Part shown: positions 20,151 through 30,460 of the stretch, one piece after another
Position numbering within the stretch: the first letter of the stretch is position 1
Layout: every line of letters starts with the position of its first letter
NCBI GenBank assembly: GCA_027575765.1
Contig: JANBPT010000187.1
Span: 1-59,275, forward strand
DNA length: 59,275 nt
Source of the DNA: Tieghemiomyces parasiticus
Lineage: Eukaryota; Kickxellomycota; Dimargaritomycetes; Dimargaritales; Dimargaritaceae
Direction of reading: 5' to 3'
Position numbers and translations under genes: made by a program
The notes under the pieces: generated by a model
Told to the model about the DNA's origin: nothing
The model's database searches: none
What the model saw: only the letters and a program-made list of their open reading frames with translations

Positions 20151-21281
20151 ATGCGCAACATCAAGGTCTTTGCTGGGTCGTCGAACCTCCCCCTGGCCCG
20201 GGCGATCTGTGACCGTCTCGGTATCGCCTTGGGTCAGGTCAACCTGCAAAAATTTTCCAACATGGAGACTAACGTCGAGATCCGCGAGTCGGTGCGTGAC
20301 CAGCATGTGTACATTATCCAGTCGGCCTGCGGCAAGGTCAACGACAACCTGATCGAATTGCTCATCATGATCGCCGCCTGCAAGACGGCCAGCGCCAAGC
20401 GGGTGAGCGTGGTTCTGCCCTGTTTCCCGTACTCGCGCCAAGCCGACGTGCCCTACGACAGCAACCGCAAGAACCGCGTGGCCCAGATCATCATGCGGTC
20501 CCTGGAAGGCAACTCGGCGCTGCCGTCGCCGTCGGTCGCCTCGTCGCCCGACCTGGCCACCGAGGCCATCTGCCCGCCGCTATCGCCCATGGCGCAGAGC
20601 TATTTTGTCAACCCAGCAGAGCAACACGGGTACCGTTCGTGGGTGGCTCGCTCCGGGACCCTGGTGGCCAACATGCTGACGGCGGCGGGCGCTGACCACG
20701 TCATCACTATGGACCTGCACGACCCGCAGTTCCAGGGCTACTTTGATATCCCCGTCGACCAGATCTACGCCGAGCCCAGTGTCATTGAGTACATCCGGCA
20801 CCATATTCCTGACTACCACGAGGCGGTCATTGTGTCTCCTGACGCGGGTGGCGCTAAGCGCGCTACGGCCATCTGCAACCAACTTCGCCTGCAGTTCGCC
20901 TTGATCCACAAGGAAGGTAAAACCACTGCACGGGCCGGAGTGGGCCTGGTAGGCGATGTGAAGGGCAAAGTCGCCATCATCGTTGACGACATGGCCGATA
21001 CGTTTGGTACGTTGGGCCTAGCGGCCGAGGTGCTCCAGGCGCACGGGGCCACCCGTATCTACGGCATCGTCACGCACGGTCTGCTGTCGGGTCCGGCCAT
21101 CGACATTTTGAACCATTCGGCCATCTGCCGCTTCGCCACCACCAACTCGGTGCCGCAGGACGAGAAGCGGCGCCTCTGCGCTAAAATCGACGTGATTGAC
21201 GTGTCTCCCACCTTCGCCGAGGCCATCCGCCGGACGCATAACGGCGAGTCAGTGGCCCTCCTGTTCCGGGAGGAAAAATGA
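20151..21281 (+). CDS. Phosphoribosyl pyrophosphate synthetase, fungal Prs1/Prs3-like
   Basis: A single exon of 376 residues. PRS makes PRPP from ribose-5-phosphate and ATP for purine, pyrimidine, NAD, His and Trp synthesis. Seen: SSNLPLARAI at the N-terminus, CFPYSRQADV (ATP loop), MDLHDPQFQGYFDIPVD, VSPDAGGAKRA, the PRPP-binding VDDMADTFGTL (about 278-288) and EAIRRTHNGESVALLF at the end. An insert of about 50 residues (about 110-160, Ser/Pro-rich) and GYRSWVARSGTLVAN in place of the common S-R-A-P-I-x-A-K are fungal Prs1/Prs3 traits. In the flexible catalytic loop HKEGK (Lys254, Gly256) the arginine of the usual H-K-E-R is lost. Such a subunit may act in a hetero-oligomer with another PRS. 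Confidence 0.95.
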   Translation: MRNIKVFAGSSNLPLARAICDRLGIALGQVNLQKFSNMETNVEIRESVRDQHVYIIQSACGKVNDNLIELLIMIAACKTASAKRVSVVLPCFPYSRQADVPYDSNRKNRVAQIIMRSLEGNSALPSPSVASSPDLATEAICPPLSPMAQSYFVNPAEQHGYRSWVARSGTLVANMLTAAGADHVITMDLHDPQFQGYFDIPVDQIYAEPSVIEYIRHHIPDYHEAVIVSPDAGGAKRATAICNQLRLQFALIHKEGKTTARAGVGLVGDVKGKVAIIVDDMADTFGTLGLAAEVLQAHGATRIYGIVTHGLLSGPAIDILNHSAICRFATTNSVPQDEKRRLCAKIDVIDVSPTFAEAIRRTHNGESVALLFREEK

Positions 21282-21671
21282 GGTTTCGACGGGCGCCTGC
21301 GGAGGGGAGGGCAGGGAGAGGGGGGTTGCTTATTAGCTCGGTCCACATGAACTCGGAGGTCCCACTGGCCAGCTACTCAACAGGGCCAAAGTACACGACC
21401 CCGGGGAGATTGGCGACCACCGTATGACCTTTCGACCAGCCTGTGCCTGGGAGGGCATTCTTGTTCCGGCCATTAAACCCCGGTATGCGGGAGGGCAGGG
21501 TAAAAACTGGCCCGGGTCGCCTGGTCCATCATTCCCTCCTAAGGCAGGCAGTTCAATGGTGGATGGGGGGGGTGGTCTTTAGCACAGTACGCCCAGCCCT
21601 CGTTGCCTCACTTGACCAGTCTATTTTTATTTTTCCCAAAGCAAAAAAGTCAACAATATTAAACTTAACCA
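21282..21671. other. Convergent 3' region, PRS / Nrk1
   Basis: 390 bp between converging stops; no gene seen. Confidence 0.6.
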
Positions 21672-22523
21672 TCAACGCTTTACCTGCTCCCCGGGCGCAC
21701 CAATGGGGTTTATCAGGATGTACCGTACCGCCGCCGCGTCCAGGACCGGGATGTCAAGGCAGCCCGAATCGAGGGCGAGGTGGTGGTCAGTGGGCAGCGC
21801 GGCCACCTCTGCGCGGTGACGCAGGTAGTTGGGCCAGACAATCCGCTTAAAGTAGCCCGGGGGGTCGGTCCACCAACCCTCGGTGGTTTGATAGCCCGTA
21901 CGGTCCCGGCGTCGGGCCTCGAGGGTCGCACGGTCGGCTTCGACAACCAGCCGTCGATCAAACTGGCGGTCTACAGCGGGCCGGTGGTAGAGCATGAAGC
22001 CGTCCACGATAAGGGTAGCTGGCACTGGGTCGCGTCTCAACTCCTTGGCCAGCGCCACGACTGCGGGGTCTGGTCGCAAGTCAGCGGCGGCGGGCGGTTC
22101 GGTGACTCGGTAGACCGGTAGACGGCCCTGGGCACGAAAGTGGGCCAGAGCGGCCTCCAGACGCGGCCAATCGATGGCGGCGTCGCAGTCCCAGTCCTGC
22201 ATACCGGTAGCTGGGTCGATAGGGATGTTGTCGGGGGGCAGGTAAAAGTCGTCCTGGTGCAACAGGGTCACGTTGGGGAGGGCGCCCTGAAGGCGTCGGG
22301 CCAGCGTGGTCTTGCCTGAGCAAGTCGGTCCGCTGGCAGGTCGAACGGCATGGGGAGGGGTTAGGGGGTGGGGGGAGGTGGGTTAGTATGGGGCGGGGTC
22401 AAAGACGAGTTGTTGGGATGCCCCAAGCCAGCGACTCTCCCAAAATTGCAACCGAATGAGGTCGTGGGCGGGGGGGGGGACACACCTGATGCCGACGATG
22501 CTAGTTGCGGGCGATGCGGTCAT
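21672..22523 (-). CDS. NRK1: Nicotinamide riboside kinase
   Basis: Two exons, 22523-22486 and 22332-21672, encode 232 residues. The enzyme phosphorylates nicotinamide riboside to NMN in the NAD salvage route. The split P-loop is restored by splicing: IVGISGPTCSGKTTLARRL (Walker A about residues 14-21). Next come LLHQDDFYLPPDNIP, GMQDWDCDAAIDWPRLEAAL and LIVDGFMLYHRP, the family landmarks, then the lid helix RRRDRTGYQTTEGWWTDPPGYF and WPNYLRHRAEV. The first exon is only 38 nt and is joined in phase 2 (AG+C gives Ser). The C-terminus after NPIGAPGEQ reads VKR and stops; GTAAAG there resembles a donor, so a further small exon is possible. Confidence 0.93.
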
Positions 22524-23346
22524 GGTAACGATAGGGTGCGGATAGACGGTATGGAAGGAACCCGCGGCCTGCAGAGCCAGCGGGCCAGGTCAAGAGCCAC
22601 CCTCCCCTACAGAAAGGAGCTGGCGGCAGTGCCTATCATGCCCCCACCAACCCAACCCGGGCCCGTGGAACGGTCGGGGCAGGTACGCTGAGGGAACCCA
22701 AAGGTGAGGGGGCCGAGTACTGTCTTACGCCACCAGGACCCCTGGCTTCCTACCCCCGCCTCTCGATTATAACCCCTGTACCGCAGCACCTTCCCTCCTC
22801 CGCGGCTGCAGTGCGAAGGGTGTGAGGCGTTGAGCTTCGGGCAACGCGATGCGGTGGCTCCACCTCGAGTGCAGGCCAGTCATAAGCTGAGGCGCGCGAT
22901 CCGGCCGTGCATGCCAGGGGAGGAGAGACCGTGGGATGGCTAAGTCGCTCATCCGGCTAGTGACTGAACGGCCTTGCAGCCAATCACCAGCCCCGGCCGC
23001 ATGGCCAGCGGGTGCGTACTGGCTGTCGCATTGACACCCTATCGCGCCATTTCCAATGCCTCCGCCTCCTCATTCCCATAACTCATCACCCCGTCCCCAA
23101 CCAGTTGTTATGCCCCACGCTCATCAGTCGACCATTTTTTTTCTTCTTCTCGCACCTCCCTCACACCACCTGGGTTCGCTTGATCCGGCGTCTCCCTTTA
23201 TAAGCACCGCCCCCCGCCGTTCGCCGCCGCCCCTCCAGTGCTACTCCCTCCTCGCTTCTTGGTTCCTCCCGCTTTCCCTTTCGTCTGTTCCCCCCCCGAT
23301 TCCTACTCCCCCCGCTTCGCCAACCTCCCCTCCCCGCTCCATCACC
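22524..23346. other. Divergent promoter region, Nrk1 / S-adenosylhomocysteinase
   Basis: 823 bp. A TATA box sits at 23197-23204, followed by a C/T-rich leader. A 61-codon frame on the minus strand (22767-22952) has no recognisable motif. Confidence 0.55.
23197..23204 (+). promoter_or_regulatory. TATA box of S-adenosylhomocysteinase
   Basis: TTTATAAG, about 145 bp upstream of the start codon, followed by a pyrimidine-rich leader typical of strongly expressed fungal genes. Confidence 0.65.
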
Positions 23347-23880
23347 ATGGCTCAGAACTACAAGGTCGCCGACATGTCCCTTGCCGAGTACGGCCGCAAG
23401 GAGATCGAGATCGCCGAGAATGAGATGCCCGGCCTGATGTACCTGCGCCAGAAGTATGGTCCCAGCCAGCCCCTCAAGGGTGCCCGCATCGCCGGATGTC
23501 TGCACATGACCGTCCAGACCGCCGTCCTGATCGAGACCCTGACCGCCCTCGGTGCCCAGGTCACCTGGAGCTCGTGCAACATCTTCTCCACCCAGGACCA
23601 CGCTGCCGCCGCCATCGCCGCCACCGGGGTGCCCGTGTACGCCTGGAAGGGTGAGACCGACGAGGAGTACCTGTGGTGCATTGATCAGACCCTGGCCGCC
23701 TTCCCCGACGGCAAGGCCCTCAACCTGATCCTGGATGACGGCGGTGACCTGACCACCCTTGTTCACGAGAAGTACCCGCAGTACCTCGCCGACATCCGCG
23801 GCGTCTCCGAGGAGACCACCACCGGCGTGCACCACCTCTACCAGATGCTCAAGGAGAACAAGCTGAAGGTCCCCGCCATC

Positions 23881-23912
<32 letters not shown>

Positions 23913-24645
23913 TGACAACCTGTACGGCTGCCGTGAGTCCCTGATCGACGGTATCAAGCGTGCCACCGATGTGATGATCGCCGGTAAGGTCGCCGTCGTG
24001 GCCGGCTACGGTGACGTGGGCAAGGGCAGCGCCGCCGCCCTGCGCGGCATGGGCGCCCGCGTCCTGGTCACCGAGATTGACCCCATCAACGCCCTCCAGG
24101 CCGCCATGGAGGGCTACGAGGTGACCACCATGGAGCGCGCCGTCGAGGAGGCCAACATTTTCGTGACCACCACCGGCAACCGCGACATCATCACCGGGGA
24201 GCACATGTCTCGCATGCTGGACGACTCCATTGTGTGCAACATTGGCCACTTTGACATTGAGATTGACGTGGCCTGGATCAAGAAGAACGCCCAGTCCGTG
24301 TCGGCCATCAAGCCTGGTGTCAACCGCTACACTATGGCCAACGGCCGCCACGTGATTCTGCTTGCCGAGGGCCGCCTGGTCAACCTGGCCTGTGCCACCG
24401 GCCACCCTTCCTTCGTCATGTCCAACTCCTTCTCCAACCAGGTCCTTGCCCAGATCGCCCTCTGGACCGACACCGCCTCCTACCCGCTGGGCGTGCACAT
24501 GCTCCCCAAGAAGCTCGATGAGGAGGTCGCCGCCGCCCACTTGGACAAGCTGGGCGTCAAGCTGACCAAGCTGTCGCCCGTCCAGGCCGAGTACCTTGGT
24601 CTGAACCCGGAGGGCCCCTACAAGCCCGACCACTACCGCTACTAA
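23347..24645 (+). CDS. SAH1: S-adenosylhomocysteine hydrolase
   Basis: A single exon of 432 residues, complete. It splits S-adenosylhomocysteine to adenosine and homocysteine, relieving product inhibition of methyltransferases. The start ATG at 23347 has a strong context (ATCACCATGG); the frame is open for 97 codons upstream, but that part is Pro/Ser-rich leader with a TATA box inside it. Catalytic residues known from the human enzyme are in place: His53, Asp131, Glu156, Lys186, Asp190. The NAD motif GYGDVGKG is at 220-227, and the C-terminal KPDHYRY that reaches into the neighbouring subunit is intact. Codon choice is extremely C-biased, which opens a 490-codon frame on the opposite strand; that frame is not a gene. 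Confidence 0.99.
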
Positions 24646-25366
24646 ATTTTCAGGCGACCGGCCCCGCCCACTGCGCGCGGGAGTCGCGGGTAGGCATCGG
24701 CTGGGAGTTTATCCATCTCCCTCGAGCCGTGTCGATCCATTTTTATGCCACAGGGACATTTTCTTTTGCATCTCCTTTTTTTTCTAAAAACCATACCGAA
24801 ATCGGCGCTCTCGAATCGCCCCACCAATTAAAATGGACAATTACTCTGTGAACTAAAGTGAACTTGGTTTGCCAGCGGCCGGACGGATCCGCCGCCGTAT
24901 TGGCCCTCCGACCCTCCATCAGCTGGCCGCGCCTCCCACTCTAGGCTGTTGCCAACTCGCACGCCGCCGAGGATCCGGTCACTAGGGGCCCCGCGGTCGA
25001 CCGCGCTTAGTATTAGCCGACTGCATTGTTTAACCTGGCGGCCTGTGCAACGTGGTACGGAGTCGACCAGGGCTGGGGAAGGGGCTAGCGGGCTTTCTCC
25101 GTCACTATTGACCCCGTTGTCTTCCGACCAGCTTCCTGGTTTGGGTATATAAGCTACGTGGATTCTGTCCCGGCCCGCCACCTGCCATGTCTTTCCTTCC
25201 GCTCGCCACCTAATTCGGAGCACTATTACCGTCCATCCTGCCCTACTCGACTAGCACCTCTCCTTCAACTTGGGCCTCCCGCCGTTTACCTCAGCTTCAT
25301 TACGCTCGCCATCACCCACAGACCCTCAACCTCTGCCGCCCCCTTTTCCCTCCCAAGTATTACACC
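24646..25366. other. SAH1 3' region and YccF promoter
   Basis: 721 bp without a gene. It holds a perfect 14-bp palindrome centred on GTCGAC (24992-25005) and a TATA box at 25146-25153. Confidence 0.6.
25146..25153 (+). promoter_or_regulatory. TATA box of the YccF-domain gene
   Basis: TATATAAG, about 215 bp upstream of the start at 25367. Confidence 0.55.
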
Positions 25367-25783
25367 ATGTGCCTGTGCCTCAACCTACTCGGCAACGTCC
25401 TGTGGATGGTCCTCGGGGGTTGGGTTGTGTTCCTCTACTACGTCCTGGGCGGCGCCATCCTGTGCCTGACCATTATCGGCATCCCCTTCGGCTACCAGTG
25501 TTTCAAGATGGCCTTGGTGGGGCTCTGGCCCTTCGGCAAGACCGTACACTGGAACCCTGAGCTATCCACCTGCCTGACCACCGTTTTCAATTTGGTGTGG
25601 CTGGTACTCTTTGGCTGGGAACTGTTCCTACTCCACCTTATTCTCATGCTTGTGTTTGCCATCACCATTATCGGCATTCCGTTCGCCGTTCAGCAGTGGA
25701 AACTGGCCAAGGTGTCCCTGTGGCCCTTTGGTACCTCTATTGTCGAGGACGGCGAGTCCGTGCGCGCCTTCTGCCCCGTGTAG
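25367..25783 (+). CDS. YccF-domain (PF03733-type) membrane protein
   Basis: A single exon of 138 residues. Two internally similar halves are seen: residues about 5-60 (LGNVLWMVLGGWVVFLYYVL then LTIIGIPFGYQCFKMALVGLWPFG) and about 72-130 (NLVWLVLFGWELFLLHLILM then ITIIGIPFAVQQWKLAKVSLWPFG). Each has a tryptophan-bearing hydrophobic helix, an I-G-I-P-F turn and a K-x-x-x-x-x-L-W-P-F-G end. This is the exact layout of bacterial YccF, an inner-membrane protein of unknown function; eukaryotic members are sparse as far as I recall. Four hydrophobic segments are likely. TATA at 25146-25153 and AATAAA at 25827-25832 give it normal eukaryotic signals, and its codon use matches neighbours, so it is not contamination. 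Confidence 0.9.
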   Translation: MCLCLNLLGNVLWMVLGGWVVFLYYVLGGAILCLTIIGIPFGYQCFKMALVGLWPFGKTVHWNPELSTCLTTVFNLVWLVLFGWELFLLHLILMLVFAITIIGIPFAVQQWKLAKVSLWPFGTSIVEDGESVRAFCPV

Positions 25784-26995
25784 AGGACCACACGGCGTTT
25801 TCCCTATTTGCTGGCCCATCTGTATCAATAAATATTTAGTTTTATTTTTTAGCTGGGTTGATATCTAAAATTTCCCAAGGGATAAACGGTCATATGGGCT
25901 TACCCAGAACGGCTTCTACCGTGGCAATGCGCACCAAGCGCTACCTTGATTGTATATTTTGCCGTCCGCCCTTTCAACTCGGGGTCTAGTCTCAAGCCTG
26001 ATTTCGCCGAAACCTTAGCGTAGCGGTCCGAGCTTGTGGCTTAAGGCCGGGTACGGCGGGATATGCCTGATTTAGTCGGATGGATAATAGACGCCTTGTT
26101 ACCGGGTTCACCGCGTGTGAGAGTGGTCCTTCCTTTCTGACCCACTTGGGTAGCCTCGTCTATCTTGAGGGCGCCGACTCTTTGTAGGGTCAAGGGAGGG
26201 GGGAGGAGAATAGGGGCGTGTCAGCAGACCATTCACATGGTTCAAACTGTCCCGATGAACGTTGGGGCATAGGAAGGCCTATTTGTGTTCTCCAGATCGG
26301 CCCAGCCGGGTTGGTCGCCTTGTACTGGTATGATTACAATCCAAACACCAACCCGAAAGCGGCAGTGGCACGCAGCGGTAACCCTCGTATGCCTTGGGTT
26401 CAGCGGCAGGCCATAGCCCCTTACAGCAATATGTCAACACTTTAATATATTGTACGCTAGTTGGTAGGCAAGCTGTTTTTAGTTTTATTTTTTTCATCAC
26501 CACTCCGCACCGTAGCACCAGGGGCCTAGATTACAGAGCCAAAACGGCAAATATAATTAATTAGATACCCGCGTTGCTTGGGCCACCCCCAGCCGTCACA
26601 GGCGACCATCCCCTAGGCCTCAACCAGGAGGGGGGCTCCCTTCCCTGACCTGCACTTGGGTCACTGCCCATCAGCCAACTTACCCACACCCACCGCTCAA
26701 AAATTACGACATAAGGGCCTATGGAAATTGAATATGGTCAAAATCAATCGGTGTCTTCGGTGCCGGTACCCTCACCAGTTTTACAGAATTAACACTCCGA
26801 CAGCCACAAATCGCTGCTGCAAGGCGGTCGACCGGTTGTCTAGTTTTCACTCATACCTGGCAATCACGTTGCTCATGACGAACGATATCGCGTAGATGGG
26901 TGTGTGTGTGTCAAGGATGGTTTATGGTGATGTGGGCCACACGCCTGAAGGCATCCGTATACCCACGTAACTACCAACGGGTCCTTGTCCGCTCG
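25784..26995. other. Gene-free stretch between YccF and Yak1
   Basis: 1.2 kb with only short random frames. An AATAAA at 25827-25832 ends the YccF transcript. It is more AT-rich than the coding flanks; a TG run lies near 26900. No RNA gene seen. Confidence 0.55.
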
Positions 26996-29553
26996 TCACG
27001 TTGGGCGTGTTCGACGACCTACTGTGGCAAACGCCGGGGCGGCCGGTTCCACGGGTGAAGGTGTTCGTTGTCGTAGGGGAAGGGTGGCCATGGACTGGTG
27101 TAACCGCGGTGGCGGATAGATGGATTGTTTAGCCAGACCCGGCGGCGGTGAGGCCGGGGCCAGGATGGGTGAGGCGCGTAGCCTCGGTTCGGCAGGACCG
27201 TGGTGCGTGTAGGCGCCGGTGGACTGATGATACGCAGAGGCGGGAGGGACCGCGGCCGCTGAGCCGAGATGCGGTAGGCTGGCGTGGCGTGGGTCGTCCT
27301 CAGCGATCTGCGTGCGCGCGTGGAAGTCGTCACTGAGCCCCGATATGGAACCGCCTGCGGCCCGGGCCGCCAGACGCGTGGATCGCCGCCGCGGTAGCGA
27401 GCCATTGGGGTGGAAGGGCGCCGCCGCCTCCCCGCGTACCGTGTAGTGGAGCAGGTGTTGATGGTCGGCAGCTGGTGGTTCGGTAGCCTCGGGAATCGAT
27501 GCGGATCCGACCGCTGCGGTCGCATCCACCAGGGTGGCGGCACGAGCGCGGGCGGCGGGCCGGGTAGCTGGGGCCCCGGCCGGGCCGAAGCTGTGGCGGG
27601 GTCCACTATAGGTGGCGTAGCCGTCGATCGAGGTGTGGCGCGGATGGAGCGATGACGCTGAGGGTCGATCGGTGGGGGGAGTAAAGGGGGCCAGGAAGGG
27701 CTCGTCGGTGATAAAGGGGTGAGACCGGGCCTGTCGTGGCGTCCAGCGCTGCAGCGGGTTGATGTGGAGTAGCCCGGTCGCAAAGTCGACCAGCGCCGCG
27801 CGCCGCATCCTTTCCTGCGCCTGCTGCTCCGGCGTGGTGAGTTTGGACGACATGGGGTAGCCCATCACCACTTCGGTCAGGGTCGAGCCTTTGATGTACT
27901 TGCGTGAGGGCGCTTCCGTCCGGCCGCTTTCGCGGGCAAACTGCTCGCGGGGCTTGAACCGGTACTTGTTGGTACTGAAGGGGTCGTCGTTACGGGCAAA
28001 ATAGACACCGGCCTGTTTACCCCGTTCCAGCATGTAGACCGGGGGGAGCCCCAGTAGTTCGATGATGCGGGACAGCTGGTCATACTCAGAGGCACCCGGG
28101 AAGAGGGGTAGACCAATAAAGAGCTCAATGACGATGCAACCAAGGGACCACATATCGATCGCTGCCGTGTAGGGTAGGCCGAGGAGGACCTCGGGCGAGC
28201 GGTAAAACCGTGACTGGATGTAGGTGTGGACCGTCTGCTGCTCCATGCACGCCGAGCCAAAGTCAATGACCTTGATCTTGGCCGAGTCCGTCCTGGTAGT
28301 GGTGGTACGAGAGGGGAGGGGTGCCATGCGTGGGGAAGATCAACATTAAGGTAAGGACGGGTTCCAACTGAATAAAGCGTAGTCTGTCTACTGTAAAGGC
28401 CCAAGGGCAGGAAGGTGTGGGCAAGTAAGGCGTTCCGTCGGTCACCTATCGGGCTACCGTCTCAGCCGTAAATTCGGAACACCATAGGGGGGGGGAAGTG
28501 GCTACGAGTGACTTACCGTTTGAGCAGAATATTCTCCGGCTTGAGATCGCAGTGGATCACGCGCGCTTCGTTTAGGACCACCAGACAGTCCAAAATCTGG
28601 GCGGCCAGTACCCGAACCAGGTTCGTGGAGACGCCCTGGTACCGATTCTGACGTATAAGTTCATACAAGTTCACCGACAGGCACTCAAATACCAGGCAAA
28701 GATGACCACGGAATACGAAGGCGTCGAGCAGACGCAGGATGTTTCGGGTGTCGTCCGGGTCGTGCCGTTCGTTCAAGTAACGGAGGACTTGTACCTCGAA
28801 CAGGCCCTGCTGGTGGAAGGCGGGTTTGTTCTTGACCACCTTCACCGCCACGGTTGCCCCGGTCCGTAGGTCCTGACATTTGACCACCTGGCCAAAGGTG
28901 CCCGCCCCGAGAGGCTCCCGGATGATGTACTTGGCGCCCTCCTCGTTGCCTAGGATGTCGTTAACGTAGAGAATATAGTCGGAGTTTTCGTTATCGTAGC
29001 CGCCGTTAAGCGTCCCTTCGGAGGGTTTGGTGAGGGCACGGCGCGGGTTCCGGGCCGATTCGTAGCGAAAGTCCGGGTTGCAGCGTCGGTACGTGTCAAG
29101 GAGGCCGGCGGTGGCCCAGGCGAGGGGCCGAAAGGGTAGCCGACGTTCCACGAACCGCCGAGCGGCCATCACGTCACGCTCGCGCTGGCGCTGGGCGTCC
29201 CGACGCGCCTGGTCCTGGCGCAGACGGGCCACCTCGTGTTCCCATTGCAGCTGGCGCTGATGGAGCTGGAGGAGGGAGTTGCTGCGTCCGCGGTCGCAGA
29301 GGCGGGTCGGCAGTTCTGGGTACGGCGCGGGCGGTGGGTACGTCGGAGGTTGAAGTGAATACCGACGCAGCGGACCGGACGGGGGGGACGGAGCAACGGG
29401 CGAGTAGGGGCGTTGAAAGTGTTCAGGGGTCATGCCACTGCGAGCCGAGACCGGACCGCCAAGATATCCCGGTGAGCCGGCGGTTGTGTACGAACCCGTC
29501 GGCACTAGTGGGGGCGGAGGTGGCGACGCCGGAACCCGATGCGGGTGGTCCAT
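26996..29553 (-). CDS. YAK1: Yak1-type DYRK protein kinase
   Basis: Two exons, 29553-28517 and 28292-26996, encode 777 residues. Yak1 is a stress and glucose-responsive kinase opposing PKA-driven growth. The N-terminus (1-190) is Pro-rich with a charged helix. The kinase domain runs about 195-515: [15 protein letters not shown], the Yak1 lead-in, [11 protein letters not shown] (P-loop), [10 protein letters not shown] (Lys238), HCDLKPEN (Asp336), IDFGSAC (Asp356), [11 protein letters not shown] with the autophosphorylated Tyr370, and MWSLGCI. The intron lies between ILLKR and the DFG motif and is spliced in phase 2. The C-terminal 260 residues are Ala/Pro/His-rich, low complexity. All catalytic residues are present. 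Confidence 0.96.
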
Positions 29554-30460
29554 GGCAGCGGGCGGACGAGGTTACGAGGATGAGATAACAAAGGGCGGAT
29601 GGCGGCCTACTGGAACGAAAATAAATAATAAATAAGAATGAGATGGCGGTCGGCCGGCATGGGGGCTCTCCAGAGTGGGTAAAAACCCTCGACAAAGACC
29701 ACGGCGGCGAGGGATCAGCAGCGAAGAGGAGTGGGGGGGGGGAAACGCGCGACGGAGCGTGGCCGGGGTCGGGTTGCAAGATGGCAACCGGGATGAATCC
29801 CGAGGAGAAGTGTGCGCGTATGAAGGGGTCAGAGAAAATAGGCGGCCAAGATGGCAAGATGACGCGACTAGCAAAAAGGTAGCGAGGACGGCGGGCGGGG
29901 GGTAGGTAGGAATGGGGGGTCGGCTTGGGCAGCAAGTAACGACCGATTGGGTAAGGCCAGCAGCCCAAGGACGTTACCGAAAAGAGGAGGGGGATGAGTG
30001 TTTACAACGGCGGTGGTGCCTGCATGGCAAGGTGGAGGGGACTAAATGTTGGCCTCAAAAGGTGAGGAAAGTAAGGGCTGGGCACCCTTGTACGTGTGTG
30101 TACTCAGACCCGTCCTTGTCCCGAGATGGCCAGTGCCTTAACCGGGGTATTGAGGGGAAAGGGACACCGAGGAGAGCCATCGTATGCTTCCAACACACAC
30201 GCACACACGCACACACGCCAGCAAAGGCCCCAGTCCTGGTGTGGAGGAAGAACCCACTGCAACCACCTCAGCCGTTGCGCATTCTTCCCAAAGGTAATTC
30301 TCGTGCATGTTGCTTCGCCCGACTCCCTCCCCGCCTCTGCCTATCTCACCCCAGAATTCGGCGCGTCGGCTTCCATGTGACCTGGCCCATTCCTTCTGGT
30401 CTCGGTTACCACTCCCTACCTCACTTTTCCTTCTGCACCACCGCTCCCTCGTTTCTCGTC
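29554..30460. other. Divergent promoter region, Yak1 / Ert1
   Basis: 907 bp. It contains an ACAC-type repeat (about 30192-30216). The Ert1 reading frame stays open upstream to 29912, and several out-of-frame ATGs (for example 30307) occur, so the Ert1 leader may hold upstream ORFs or an intron. Confidence 0.5.

Noticed and set aside
23161..24633. 490-codon open frame on the minus strand
   Set aside because: It lies exactly opposite the S-adenosylhomocysteinase gene and is Gly/Val/Asp/Leu-rich in the pattern made by C-ending codons read backwards. No motif.
24992..25005. 14-bp perfect palindrome
   Set aside because: A single short GC-rich palindrome of this size is expected by chance in a GC-rich window and has no neighbouring feature.
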